Of a stretch of 34,856 nt of DNA, positions 17,201 through 25,651 are shown one piece after another. Below the pieces are notes generated by a model, which was given only the letters and a program-made list of their open reading frames with translations, ran no database searches and was not told where the DNA came from. This DNA comes from an uncultured Bacteroides sp. (GTDB lineage: Bacteria; Bacteroidota; Bacteroidia; Chitinophagales; Chitinophagaceae), in assembly GCA_902168085.1 (NCBI GenBank), contig CABHOP010000004.1, forward strand, positions 1-34,856, read 5' to 3'. A program made the translations under genes and the position numbers. Positions within the stretch are counted from its first letter, which is position 1, and each line of letters begins with the position of its first letter.

Positions 17201-17246
17201 CAATCCCGTTTCTGACGGATAGTTCTTTCTCAATGCAATAAATTAA

Positions 17247-17319
17247 GCCGCTTTAGCTCAGCTGGTAGAGCAACTGATTTGTAATCAGTAGGTCGCTGGT
17301 TCGATTCCGGCAAGCGGCT
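17247..17319 (+). tRNA. tRNA-Thr (anticodon TGT)
   Basis: 73 bases. Acceptor stem GCCGCTT/AAGCGGC with discriminator T, anticodon loop ATTTGTAA, T-loop GGTTCGATTCC. CCA is not encoded. It is the first of four clustered tRNAs. Confidence 0.96.
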
Positions 17320-17344
17320 CTTTTTATTTTTTATGAAATAGGCC

Positions 17345-17427
17345 GGGCAGATACCCAAGCGGCCAACGGGGGCAGACTGTAAATCTGCTGTCTTACGACT
17401 TCGGAGGTTCGAATCCTTCTCTGCCCA
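17345..17427 (+). tRNA. tRNA-Tyr (anticodon GTA)
   Basis: 83 bases with the long variable arm typical of tRNA-Tyr. Acceptor stem GGGCAGA/TCTGCCC, discriminator A, anticodon loop ACTGTAAA. Confidence 0.96.
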
Positions 17428-17478
17428 CTTTACATTGTTTTGCTCTTTAGCAATTTGTGCGATGTGTAAGTAAAACAA

Positions 17479-17551
17479 GCGGGAGTAGCTCAGTCGGTAG
17501 AGCGACAGTCTTCCAAACTGTAGGTCGCGGGTTCGAATCTCGTCTCCCGCT
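17479..17551 (+). tRNA. tRNA-Gly (anticodon TCC)
   Basis: 73 bases. Acceptor stem GCGGGAG/CTCCCGC, discriminator T, anticodon loop TCTTCCAA, T-arm GGTTCGAATC. Confidence 0.96.
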
Positions 17552-17560
17552 CTTATCAAA

Positions 17561-17632
<72 letters not shown>

Positions 17633-17670
17633 CTCATCTTTTTTCGTTTCCTTTTATTTTATTGTTTCTA

Positions 17671-17678
17671 TATGTTTG
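17671..17678 (+). promoter_or_regulatory. -7 element directly before the membrane-protein gene
   Basis: TATGTTTG matches TAnnTTTG, with TTTC (17647-17650) 20 bases upstream as an imperfect -33. It ends six bases before the ATG at 17685, again suggesting a very short or absent leader. Confidence 0.4.
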
Positions 17679-17684
17679 CCGCAT

Positions 17685-18710
17685 ATGCAGGCAATTCGTC
17701 GTTTTCTATTGCGCGAACATAATTTAGTGTTCCTGTTTTGCATGGCCGTTATGACCGGGCCTGCTATTGCTATTCTATTCGCTTTCGATTTATCTCAAAC
17801 CAAAGACTGCTATACCTATTTGGGCTTAGCTCAATTTGACTTTGATCAGAGCCCTGTGCGCAGATTCAGGGTAATCATTCCATTTGCAGCTGCGGCACTC
17901 AACAAAGTATTCGGCGGTATCTTTTCAAAACTTGCCCCATCTTATTTCAGGGGAGACTTTGGCTTACCATTCAGTTTTTTTGTGATAAACATTTCCCTGA
18001 TGTCTTACTACGGGGTATTAATATATAGGTATTGTAAGGCATATGGGTTGCCAACTGTCATATCTATACTTGGTTTGCTGGTGATGCTTACCTGCAGATA
18101 CACCTCTTATACAGCAGCTTTGCCAATGGTTGATTCATTGTTTTGCGTAGTAGTGGCAATGGTATTGCTGGGTATTAAGGAGCAGCATGCAGCCATGTTG
18201 ATTACAGCTATTTTTTTAGGCCCTTTTGCAAAAGAAGCATTCATTTTTATAGCGCCGCTAATCTTTTTCTACAGCCATATAGATAAACGCAAACTGATAG
18301 CATATTTTCTGCTTTCAGGAATATTGGTGTTTACATATCGGTATGTATATGAGCGATATGCGCCGGCGCAAGTAGTGGACGGGCTCCGTGCAGACCTATA
18401 TCATTTTTACCTGATACCCACATATGCAAAGACGCTTTTGAGTGGGATGGGATTGTATAAAATGGCATCCAACCTCTTTGTGTGGCTGGCCGTACCTGTT
18501 GCAGCTTATGTGTTTATTCCCGGCTATTTGAAAGCGGCGGCAAAACGGGTAGAAGGTATATGGCTGTGGTTTATGGCATCGGTGGTTTTGCAGATGGTTT
18601 TATCGGGTTCGCTGGAGCGGATGTTTTACATATCTATGCCTGTTTTGTGCCTTTGGGTAGCGGCTACGGCTAATGAATTGAAAAAACAATATGCGGGAAG
18701 GGAAAAATAA
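17685..18710 (+). CDS. Multi-pass inner-membrane protein of unknown function
   Basis: A 341-residue protein with about nine to ten hydrophobic helices and short polar loops. The N-terminus is basic (QAIRRFLLREHN). The overall look resembles polytopic GT-C-type glycosyltransferases or polysaccharide-associated membrane proteins. I see no diagnostic catalytic motif beyond scattered acidic residues near the first loop (SQTKDCYTYLGLAQFDFDQS) and KEAF in the middle. The ATG at 17685 is preferred over a TTG at 17676, which falls in the -7 element. It sits between the tRNA cluster and tuf, which are usually adjacent. Confidence 0.75.
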   Translation: MQAIRRFLLREHNLVFLFCMAVMTGPAIAILFAFDLSQTKDCYTYLGLAQFDFDQSPVRRFRVIIPFAAAALNKVFGGIFSKLAPSYFRGDFGLPFSFFVINISLMSYYGVLIYRYCKAYGLPTVISILGLLVMLTCRYTSYTAALPMVDSLFCVVVAMVLLGIKEQHAAMLITAIFLGPFAKEAFIFIAPLIFFYSHIDKRKLIAYFLLSGILVFTYRYVYERYAPAQVVDGLRADLYHFYLIPTYAKTLLSGMGLYKMASNLFVWLAVPVAAYVFIPGYLKAAAKRVEGIWLWFMASVVLQMVLSGSLERMFYISMPVLCLWVAATANELKKQYAGREK

Positions 18711-18733
18711 ATTTATTTGAATCAAAAATAACT

Positions 18734-18741
18734 TATATTTG
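18734..18741 (+). promoter_or_regulatory. Candidate -7 element of tuf
   Basis: TATATTTG matches TAnnTTTG and lies 48 bases before the tuf ATG, after the intruding membrane-protein gene. The nearest TTTG (18716-18719) is only 14 bases upstream, shorter than the usual spacer. Confidence 0.45.
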
Positions 18742-18789
18742 CACACTTTTTAGGAAAAAACTACTCAAATTTTTTAAACAAGAATAACA

Positions 18790-19977
18790 ATGGCAAAAGA
18801 GACCTTTAAGCGGGAAAAACCCCACGTAAACATTGGTACCATTGGCCACGTGGACCATGGTAAGACTACACTGACTGCGGCAATAACTACCATACTGGCA
18901 AACAAAGGTTTGGCAGAGAAAAGGGGTTATGATGAGATTGATGCTGCTCCTGAAGAAAAAGAGCGTGGTATCACCATCAACACAGCTCACGTAGAATACC
19001 AGACAGCTAACCGCCACTATGCGCACGTTGACTGTCCAGGCCACGCTGACTATGTGAAGAACATGATTACCGGTGCTGCCCAAATGGACGGTGCTATCCT
19101 GGTGGTTGCGGCTACAGACGGTCCTATGCCACAAACGAAAGAGCACATTCTGCTGGCACGCCAGGTAGGTGTACCTCGTATCGTAGTATTTATGAACAAA
19201 GTTGACCTGGTTGACGATCCTGAGATTCTGGACCTGGTTGAAATGGAAATCCGTGAACTGCTGAGCAAATACGAATATGATGGTGATAACACACCAATCA
19301 TCAAAGGTTCTGCTACAGGTGCACTGGCTGGTGAAGAAAAATGGGTTGCTGCAGTTGACGAACTGATGGCTGCAGTTGACGAATACATTCCGCTGCCTCC
19401 TCGTCCAATCGATCAGGCATTCCTGATGTCTGTAGAAGACGTATTTACGATCACTGGTCGTGGTACAGTTGCTACAGGTCGTATCGAGCGCGGTATCATC
19501 AAAGTTGGTGACAACGTTGAGATCGTAGGTTTCAATGAGTCTCCGCTGACTTCTACTTGTACCGGTGTTGAGATGTTCAAAAAACTTCTTGACCAAGGTC
19601 AGGCAGGTGACAACGCTGGTCTGCTGCTGCGTGGTATTGAGAAAAAAGATATCCGTCGTGGTATGGTTATCTGCGCTCCTAAGAGCATCACTCCACACAC
19701 AGAATTCAAAGGCGAAGTTTACGTACTGAGCAAAGAAGAAGGTGGCCGTCACACTCCATTCTTCAACAAATACCGTCCTCAGTTCTATTTCCGTACTACA
19801 GACGTTACAGGTGAGTGCAAACTGCCTGATGGTGTAGAAATGGTAATGCCTGGCGATAACGTTAACCTGCACGTACAACTGATCGCTCCGATAGCGATGG
19901 AAAAAGGTCTGAAATTCGCGATCCGCGAAGGTGGCCGTACAGTTGGTGCCGGTCAGGTAACTGAAATCATCAAATAA
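18790..19977 (+). CDS. tuf: Elongation factor Tu
   Basis: EF-Tu delivers aminoacyl-tRNA to the ribosome as a GTP complex. The length is normal at 395 residues. GTPase motifs are G1 GHVDHGKT (19-26), G3 DCPGHAD (81-87), G4 NKVD (136-139) and the switch-I motif [14 protein letters not shown]. Domains II and III follow, including [13 protein letters not shown], and the C-terminus ends [11 protein letters not shown]. Codon choice is visibly more uniform than in neighbours, as expected for a highly expressed gene. The conserved tRNA cluster lies upstream but is separated from tuf by a membrane-protein gene. A hairpin terminator follows. Confidence 0.98.
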   Translation: MAKETFKREKPHVNIGTIGHVDHGKTTLTAAITTILANKGLAEKRGYDEIDAAPEEKERGITINTAHVEYQTANRHYAHVDCPGHADYVKNMITGAAQMDGAILVVAATDGPMPQTKEHILLARQVGVPRIVVFMNKVDLVDDPEILDLVEMEIRELLSKYEYDGDNTPIIKGSATGALAGEEKWVAAVDELMAAVDEYIPLPPRPIDQAFLMSVEDVFTITGRGTVATGRIERGIIKVGDNVEIVGFNESPLTSTCTGVEMFKKLLDQGQAGDNAGLLLRGIEKKDIRRGMVICAPKSITPHTEFKGEVYVLSKEEGGRHTPFFNKYRPQFYFRTTDVTGECKLPDGVEMVMPGDNVNLHVQLIAPIAMEKGLKFAIREGGRTVGAGQVTEIIK

Positions 19978-20010
19978 TAACGCGCAGGATCACCTGCTGT
20001 TAATAAGCTT

Positions 20011-20041
20011 AATAGCCATCGGTTTTCCGGTGGCTATTTTG
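20011..20041 (+). terminator. Terminator of tuf
   Basis: A 12-bp stem aatagccatcgg / ccggtggctatt with one G-T pair and a short T-rich loop, followed by TTTTGTTGTTT. Confidence 0.8.
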
Positions 20042-20073
20042 TTGTTTAAAGAATATCGGATATTTGTTTGTCT

Positions 20074-21141
20074 ATGAACACGATAACATACCTGAATACG
20101 GCAGCCACAGGATTGGTAGACGCAGCTGTAAGACAAGCCGGAGTGGCGCTGTATGAAGCGTTTGAGCAAAACGCTAGTACCCGTGCGGAAAAGTGGCGGT
20201 TTGAAGAAGAAAGTGCTATACGGGAAACGATAGCCGCTTTTGTAGGTGCCGATGCAAAAAACATTGCCATGCTGCCCAATTTTTCATGGGGAATGAATGG
20301 TATTGTGCAGTCGCTGAAAGGGAAAGTGAAAAGAGTGCTGCTATACCGTGGTGATTATCCTTCGCTATTAGAGCCTTTCAAGCTCAATGATTTTGATATA
20401 ACATGGATAGATGCTGCAGATGGGTTTACGATGCCTGTGGATGAAATAAAAAGGCTTATTGCGGCAAGAAGTATTGATATAGTTGCCATCAGCCATGTGC
20501 AATGGACATCAGGTTATCGCCTTGAGCTGAACGAGATAGGGGCTTTGTGTAAAGCACACGGGATAGTATTTATTGTAGATGCTACGCAAAGCTTAGGCGC
20601 AATGCCGATAAATGTACCAGAAACCCAAGCTGATGTATTTATAGCCAGCAACTACAAATGGATGAATGCGGGTTTCGGTACCGGTATCATGCATGTTACA
20701 GATGATTTTCTGGCTACATACCCACCTGTAGTGGGTGGGAATAACAGCTATGCAATGGTGGATGGTAAATGGCAGTATGCACCATCTGCACGCAGCTATG
20801 AGCCGGGGCACCCTAATATGTTTGGGCTGAATATCATGAAAGCTGCGATAGAGCACAAGAATAGAACAGGCATGCCGCAAATATGGGCACATAATATGCG
20901 GCTTACCCAACTGCTGCTGGAAGAGCTGAAACATCTTCCGGTTACATTGATAGGAGGTTATGATATGGCCAACAGGACATCTATCGTGTTTGTGAAAGAT
21001 GAAAACGGATTGGGCGATTGGCTGAAACAGCACAATATAGTGGTGACGCACCGGGATGGTAACCTGCGCATCAGTATGCACTTTTATAACACGGAAAAGG
21101 ATATAGAGGTGCTGGTAGATTGCCTGCGGAAATGGCAGTAA
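20074..21141 (+). CDS. Class V aminotransferase-fold PLP enzyme (cysteine desulfurase/selenocysteine-lyase-like)
   Basis: A 355-residue fold-type I PLP enzyme. The motif DATQSLGAMPINV contains the PLP-contacting Asp and Gln. The lysine in SNYKWMNAGFGTG is the expected Schiff-base residue. The N-terminal YLNTAATGL motif is typical of the class V family. No SufS/IscS active-site cysteine loop can be identified and no suf or isc genes are near, so a general desulfurase or lyase role is uncertain. The ATG at 20074 is preferred to a TTG at 20068. It lies between tuf and tRNA-Trp/secE, a second insertion into a normally compact block. Confidence 0.85.
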   Translation: MNTITYLNTAATGLVDAAVRQAGVALYEAFEQNASTRAEKWRFEEESAIRETIAAFVGADAKNIAMLPNFSWGMNGIVQSLKGKVKRVLLYRGDYPSLLEPFKLNDFDITWIDAADGFTMPVDEIKRLIAARSIDIVAISHVQWTSGYRLELNEIGALCKAHGIVFIVDATQSLGAMPINVPETQADVFIASNYKWMNAGFGTGIMHVTDDFLATYPPVVGGNNSYAMVDGKWQYAPSARSYEPGHPNMFGLNIMKAAIEHKNRTGMPQIWAHNMRLTQLLLEELKHLPVTLIGGYDMANRTSIVFVKDENGLGDWLKQHNIVVTHRDGNLRISMHFYNTEKDIEVLVDCLRKWQ

Positions 21142-21331
21142 AAGTGTATGTGAGGCTGCTTTGTAGGCAGCAGTTGTTATATTTTGCGAGATTTAAAGAA
21201 GAAGTGTTTTTTTACCAAAAGTATTTTCATACATTTGCTATCCCAATCAGGAAGTCAAAAGACACTCTTTTGGCTTTTTAGTTTGTGCAAACCAGTGGGA
21301 GATAACTTGTTATTTTCCGTCTTTGAAAAAT

Positions 21332-21402
21332 ACGGGCATAGTTCAACGGTAGAATAGAGGTCTCCAAAACCTTAGATCGTGGTTCGAATCCGCGTGCCCG
21401 TG
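21332..21402 (+). tRNA. tRNA-Trp (anticodon CCA)
   Basis: 71 bases. Acceptor stem ACGGGCA/TGCCCGT, discriminator G, anticodon loop CTCCAAAA. It sits directly before secE-nusG, a common bacterial arrangement. A TACATTTG -7-like element is at 21230-21237. Confidence 0.96.
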
Positions 21403-21409
21403 CTACTTT

Positions 21410-21445
21410 AATTAGCTGATACCCTAATCAGCTGATTAGCTAATT
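21410..21445 (+). other. Nested inverted repeat between tRNA-Trp and secE
   Basis: A perfect 14-base palindrome taatcagctgatta (21425-21438) is flanked by aattagct (21410-21417) and agctaatt (21438-21445). It can fold as a hairpin in the spacer and may be a processing or attenuation structure separating the tRNA from the mRNA. The T-run after it is weak, so a strong terminator is unlikely. Confidence 0.5.
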
Positions 21446-21454
21446 TTAATTATT

Positions 21455-21652
21455 ATGGCCAAATTTGGAAGCTATATACAGGAAGCATACGATGAGTTGG
21501 TACATAAAGTGACCTGGCCATCGTGGGAAGAACTGCAACAAACTACGATCATCGTATTGGTTGCACTTATTATTACAACATTGGTGATATTCGGTATGGA
21601 TTTCGCATCTGAAAAGATATTGACCATGTTGTATGACATTTTAGGCAAGTAA
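21455..21652 (+). CDS. secE: Preprotein translocase subunit SecE
   Basis: A 65-residue single-span inner-membrane protein of the SecYEG channel. The amphipathic region has the conserved KVTWPSWEELQQTT motif (about residues 18-31), followed by one transmembrane helix (about 32-50). The short length is normal for non-enterobacterial SecE. It follows tRNA-Trp by 52 bases and precedes nusG by 16 bases. Confidence 0.95.
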   Translation: MAKFGSYIQEAYDELVHKVTWPSWEELQQTTIIVLVALIITTLVIFGMDFASEKILTMLYDILGK

Positions 21653-21668
21653 AGTATAACGAAGCAAC

Positions 21669-22232
21669 ATGTCAGAGGCAACAGTAAACCAGGAAACAAA
21701 GTGGTATGTATTGCGCGTAATCAGTGGCAAGGAGAAAAAAGCCAAGGAATACGTAGATAAGGAAATAAAGATAAATGGCTGGAGTAATGCCATATTCCAG
21801 GTGCTATGCCCCGTAGAAAAAGTTTTTAAAGTTCAGGCAGGTAAAAAAGTACTGCGTGAAAAAATATTGTACCCCGGTTACCTGATGCTGGAAGCAGCAG
21901 ATGGCAAACTGAATGATGACATGATACAAACCATCAAGAATGTATCGGGTGTTATTCACTTCCTGGGTAAAGACAATCCTACATCGCTGCGCAAATCTGA
22001 AGTAAACAAGATGTTTGGTAAGATGGACGAAGTGAGCGAACAGGGTATAGGCTATGCAGAACCTTACATTGTAGGCGAAACTGTACGCATCACAGATGGT
22101 CCTTTCAACGATTTCAACGGTACGATAGAAGAAGTAAACGAAGAGAAGAAGAAACTGAAAGTAGTTGTAAAGATATTTGGCCGTGCTACACCGGTAGAGC
22201 TGAACTACATGCAGGTAGAGAAAATAGCATAA
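21669..22232 (+). CDS. nusG: Transcription termination/antitermination protein NusG
   Basis: NusG binds RNA polymerase and couples it to Rho or the ribosome. The 187-residue protein has the NGN domain (about 10-115, opening with [19 protein letters not shown]) and a C-terminal KOW domain (about 130-187, [22 protein letters not shown]). It is translated 16 bases after secE. Unlike the common order, no rplK follows: a 15-bp terminator hairpin ends the transcript and the next gene is convergent. Confidence 0.97.
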   Translation: MSEATVNQETKWYVLRVISGKEKKAKEYVDKEIKINGWSNAIFQVLCPVEKVFKVQAGKKVLREKILYPGYLMLEAADGKLNDDMIQTIKNVSGVIHFLGKDNPTSLRKSEVNKMFGKMDEVSEQGIGYAEPYIVGETVRITDGPFNDFNGTIEEVNEEKKKLKVVVKIFGRATPVELNYMQVEKIA

Positions 22233-22252
22233 TCAAACACATTGCATATATG

Positions 22253-22290
22253 AAATCAGCCATTAGCATTGCTAATGGCTGATTTGTTTT
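22253..22290 (+). terminator. Strong terminator after nusG
   Basis: A perfect 15-bp stem (22253-22267 with 22271-22285) around a 3-base loop, followed by GTTTTTAATT. It closes the tRNA-Trp–secE–nusG unit and faces the convergent 89-aa gene. Confidence 0.9.
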
Positions 22291-22305
22291 TAATTACTTC
22301 TTCTG

Positions 22306-22575
22306 CTAAACGCTCTGAGCGTATTCGGCTACCGAACCATGTATGACCCGTCTCAGGTCGGCAGTAAGTTCCTCTACATTCACTTCGTTCTTATCGCGTA
22401 CACGTTTAATAAGATAAACAGCGGCAGTCATCAATGTTTGGTTGATCATCTGCATGTTGTTTACAAGATTGCCAACATAATCATAGGAGTCTCGTGTGCT
22501 GGCTTTTAAATGTTTTTTCACCACAAGCCTTGACATACGGGTGAAAACGGCTAATGCTCTTTCCTGAGGATTCAT
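22306..22575 (-). CDS. 89-aa helical protein of unknown function with a pilin-type promoter
   Basis: A small soluble, apparently all-helical protein without signal peptide, membrane segment or cysteine. It is rich in Met, Val, Arg and Asn (for example RMSRLVVKKHLK and NLVNNMQMINQTLMTAAVYLIKRVRDKNEV). I do not recognise a family. The start is the ATG at 22575. Its promoter region matches, element by element, those of the two secreted pilin-like genes (positions 377-460 and 26247-26329), so it is likely expressed with them. It follows the usher-like gene on the same strand but has its own promoter in the 167-base gap. A regulatory or assembly role in that system is an inference from shared regulation only. 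Confidence 0.7.
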   Translation of the reverse strand: MNPQERALAVFTRMSRLVVKKHLKASTRDSYDYVGNLVNNMQMINQTLMTAAVYLIKRVRDKNEVNVEELTADLRRVIHGSVAEYAQSV

Positions 22576-22627
22576 TAGTAAAGTGTTTTAATAGTTATAG
22601 TTCAGATTGCGTTTCCCTTATATGATG

Positions 22628-22711
22628 CAAATATGCATTGCATGGACGCTAAAGACAAATTTTATATGTGTTGTTAACGAGTGCTTTGCAACCCATTAAC
22701 AAACGCTTAAC
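22628..22711 (-). promoter_or_regulatory. Promoter with phased hexamer array, copy C
   Basis: On the minus strand, -7 CATATTTG (22635-22628) and -33 TTTG (22659-22656) are 20 bases apart. Plus-strand hexamers sit at 11-bp steps: gttaac 22673, ctttgc 22684, attaac 22695, cttaac 22706. Aaagacaaatttt around the -33 and gctttgcaa around slot two are shared with copy B. It drives the 89-aa gene. Confidence 0.7.
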
Positions 22712-22742
22712 ACAATTAAAATGATGGGTTTAAGCGCAGGCA

Positions 22743-25514
22743 TCAATCCTTTTTGCGGATATTGATCTGGCGCTTACGTTGTTTAATGTCGAAATAAATG
22801 GTCTTGGTATTGTTATTCACCAAATCGGCAGGCTGGGAAAACTGTGTAGGCCTGAAGTTGTCGTCAAAAGCCAGCGGGCTTAATGTAATGATGTAGTTAC
22901 CACTGGGCAGGTTGAAGTAGAACTCTCCATTTTCATCTGTAAGCGTAGCATATTTGATGGTATCTGCGTTCTCCACCGTTTCGGCGGTGACCTTAATGTT
23001 ATTCAGCTTGAAGCTAAGGTTGGAATTGGAGTCGATAGTAAGGTTCAGTTTGCCTTGCAATATCTTACTTATTTTATACGGTACATATAATGTCTGGTTG
23101 CCTTTTACCGTAACAAACTGTGTAGGCCCCAAACTGGGCACCCAGCCGCGTATCTTGCTGCTATAGCCAAAGTCGGCCTTGTATTCGCCTTTGTCTATGT
23201 TTTTGAATAGGATGCTGCCATCCTTATCCGTAATAAAGAGATTATTGCCCAAAGAAAGCATCTGGCCTGCAATGGACTCTTCATCATTGTTCTTCATGCC
23301 ATCATTATTGGCATCTTTAAACAATACTATCTTAAGTGCATAATACTTGCGGGCCACTACAAAGGGTGCATGCAAACGAACACGCAGGGATGCACTGATG
23401 TATGGTGTCATTTCCAATTGCTTCACCGGGATGATGCCAATCATATTGAAGTCGAAGCCAAGCTTAGGATTCGCATAGATGACATTGGCCAGTATGTTTG
23501 AAGTTTCAATATCGCCCGGTTTTGTTTTGTTGTAGTTGAGTTGTGAACGGATGTTGAGCGTGCGTTTGAAAAGACTGACTTCTGCAAATGGGCTGATGAC
23601 AATGCGCTCGTAAGCCTGTGGGGCCTTGATGTAAGAAATGTATTCGTGGTAATAGTACGGGCCATTATCGTAGCGGAATGAAGCGCCTATCCAGCGGTAT
23701 TGGATATTGCCCTGGTTACTGTTGATAGTAACTGCGGTAGTAGTTTCCTGGCCCGGTATTACACCTTCCCCGTAATAAGAGTTTAATGTAATAGATAGCC
23801 TTTTGAAGAATAGTACCGATGCATTCAGGTTGAGGTATGAGAAACGGTACCTGGCAAAATTTCCTGTATCGCTTTGTACCTGCAATTGCTTGCCCGCCGA
23901 TAATACGATACTGGCCCCATTCATTCCAAAACCTGTGCGCACACCGTAGTTTTCGGTTTCCAGGTTGAAGACATCGGAAAACAAAGTAGTATCCTGGTAG
24001 AAGTTTTGCCGGCGCAGGTTGTATTCATAAAAGCCACCGGTAAATACTTTTTTGTAAATAAGCCGGGCGTCATGGTTCTGCATGCGCTGGCCTTTGAAGA
24101 TGCCGGGGTAAGAATTACTGTTGTATAATACAGAAGACGACACGGCCGACCATTTGCTGGCCCATTGCAGGTTGTAACCTGCCGATGTACCCCATAGCTT
24201 ATCTTTGGCATTGCCGGCCAGTTTCTGAAAAGTTTGTTCCATACCCACGCCACCTGAAAGTATCAGCTTACCTTGCTCGGCAAAGCGCCATTCTCCATTC
24301 TGCTTTACCAGGTAGCTATTTAGTTGGCGTTCATTATCAAAGTTGGCAGTGGCGCCCCCTGCTATCCGGATATTTTCCCGCAGCCCGCCATATTCATAAT
24401 TGATACCCCCAAGTTTACTGTCGCCGGTGCGGCTCTTCAGCAAACCATAGGCATCCAGCCTATCGCGTTGTTTCCATTTATGGCCTATTTTGGCACCATA
24501 GCCATCCATGTAAAAGTCAGTTAGCTCATTGATGTTGCCGGCAGTGCCGTACCATTTATGCCCATTATATTCGGCACGCACAATACTATTATCAATAGCC
24601 TGGCCTTTAGATAGTGTTTTACTGCGCAGGTCGATGGCTATTTTGTCTTGTGGTGTAAGATCTACAGAACCATGCAGCGCGCCGTAGTATTGCACGTTAT
24701 CTTCCCCCTGGTAAGTAGCACCGGCTTCCAGTTGCAATGGCATATCGAGGTAAGCAGACGAGTGCTCTTTAAGTACGCTGCCTATTTTAGAAACTACCTG
24801 TGCCAGGTTCATCGTTTCGCCGTTTTCTACGCTTACCTGCACTTTTATCTCTTCCTTCTTCAGCATACTCCACTGCCGCTCTGTAATGTGCAGGGGAATA
24901 TAGAAAGTAGAGTCTTTACCGGGTGGAAGTAATAAGGACTGCTGATAATCGAGCTGCAGGAAAGTATTTTGAAACTTAACCGTATAGTTATTGGGGGTAT
25001 TGCCCATATTGCGCAGCACCACGGGAAACCTGATATTCTTTTCATACCCTGCCATCACATAGTTACCATTGGGTAGGGTGGCTTTGAACTTGGTAAATTC
25101 TTTTACCCGTACCCTGAACGTATCTACCAGTTTTTCAAGCCCATCGTTGAGGCGGTATTCTATACGTACCGTTTGCCATACTGCAGTGCGCGATTTAGTG
25201 GGTACCAACCGGATAGGGATACTGGTATTGCCATTTTCATCAAGGCTTACGGTTACCAGACTTTGAGTTACCATTTCCCACCCTTCGGGGGCGGTAACAT
25301 TTACTATGACGCTTATTTTATTATTGGTAAGGTTGGTGATATTGATGGTATTGTAAAGAAAATCCCTGTTACCGGCTGCTACCAGGGTATCATTGAGCAA
25401 GGCAGTTTTATAAATTGTTTTGCTAAGCTGTGCATTGGCTACCGTAGTTAGCAGTAGCAAAAACATAGCAAAAACGAATGCAGTTGTTGTTTGATATTTA
25501 GGGAGTCCTCTCAT
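22743..25514 (-). CDS. Usher-like outer-membrane protein with N-terminal Ig-like pair and C-terminal beta-sandwich domains
   Basis: A 923-residue protein with a signal peptide (1-29, ending NAQ). Two Ig-like domains follow. The first (about 30-138) contains NVTAPEGWEMV, like NEW3-type domains; the second spans about 140-240. Residues ~250-720 alternate tyrosine/aromatic and polar positions with many G-x-x-Y strands, as in a large outer-membrane beta-barrel. The end carries two beta-sandwich modules. One, about 726-815, is SdrD-B-like with a calcium-type loop (DANNDGMKNNDE); the other, about 816-912, is carboxypeptidase-regulatory-like (TLTDENGEFYFNLPSGNYIITL). The order resembles a fimbrial usher fused to a chaperone-like pair, but no family match can be claimed without a structure search. 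The ATG at 25514 is preferred over a GTG at 25526. The upstream neighbour is a pilin-like gene. Confidence 0.75.
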   Translation of the reverse strand: MRGLPKYQTTTAFVFAMFLLLLTTVANAQLSKTIYKTALLNDTLVAAGNRDFLYNTINITNLTNNKISVIVNVTAPEGWEMVTQSLVTVSLDENGNTSIPIRLVPTKSRTAVWQTVRIEYRLNDGLEKLVDTFRVRVKEFTKFKATLPNGNYVMAGYEKNIRFPVVLRNMGNTPNNYTVKFQNTFLQLDYQQSLLLPPGKDSTFYIPLHITERQWSMLKKEEIKVQVSVENGETMNLAQVVSKIGSVLKEHSSAYLDMPLQLEAGATYQGEDNVQYYGALHGSVDLTPQDKIAIDLRSKTLSKGQAIDNSIVRAEYNGHKWYGTAGNINELTDFYMDGYGAKIGHKWKQRDRLDAYGLLKSRTGDSKLGGINYEYGGLRENIRIAGGATANFDNERQLNSYLVKQNGEWRFAEQGKLILSGGVGMEQTFQKLAGNAKDKLWGTSAGYNLQWASKWSAVSSSVLYNSNSYPGIFKGQRMQNHDARLIYKKVFTGGFYEYNLRRQNFYQDTTLFSDVFNLETENYGVRTGFGMNGASIVLSAGKQLQVQSDTGNFARYRFSYLNLNASVLFFKRLSITLNSYYGEGVIPGQETTTAVTINSNQGNIQYRWIGASFRYDNGPYYYHEYISYIKAPQAYERIVISPFAEVSLFKRTLNIRSQLNYNKTKPGDIETSNILANVIYANPKLGFDFNMIGIIPVKQLEMTPYISASLRVRLHAPFVVARKYYALKIVLFKDANNDGMKNNDEESIAGQMLSLGNNLFITDKDGSILFKNIDKGEYKADFGYSSKIRGWVPSLGPTQFVTVKGNQTLYVPYKISKILQGKLNLTIDSNSNLSFKLNNIKVTAETVENADTIKYATLTDENGEFYFNLPSGNYIITLSPLAFDDNFRPTQFSQPADLVNNNTKTIYFDIKQRKRQINIRKKD

Positions 25515-25591
25515 GATGCATTGCACAGTATATATGCAGGCAGCGTCTTATCGATGGTAAATATAATGAATGGCGGGCAGCTAATACTGAT

Positions 25592-25617
25592 AAAAAGGAG
25601 CCTTACGGGGCTCCTTT
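25592..25617 (-). terminator. Terminator between the pilin-like and usher-like genes
   Basis: A 9-bp stem aaaggagcc / ggctccttt with a 6-base loop; on the minus strand TTTTTA follows. It lies 35 bases after the pilin-like stop and 78 bases before the usher-like ATG. Partial read-through would give much more subunit than usher. Confidence 0.8.
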
Positions 25618-25651
25618 ACCAAAACTATGCACTATGAAAAACCAATTTAAA

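Noticed and set aside
18716-18741. Full -33/-7 promoter for tuf
   Set aside because: The TTTG is only 14 bases from the -7 element, well short of the 19-21 seen elsewhere in the window; only the -7 is reported.
18733-19878. 381-codon open frame antisense to tuf
   Set aside because: It mirrors the strongly biased codon use of tuf, is rich in Cys/Phe/Val/Thr, and has no promoter or family pattern. It is a shadow of the real gene.
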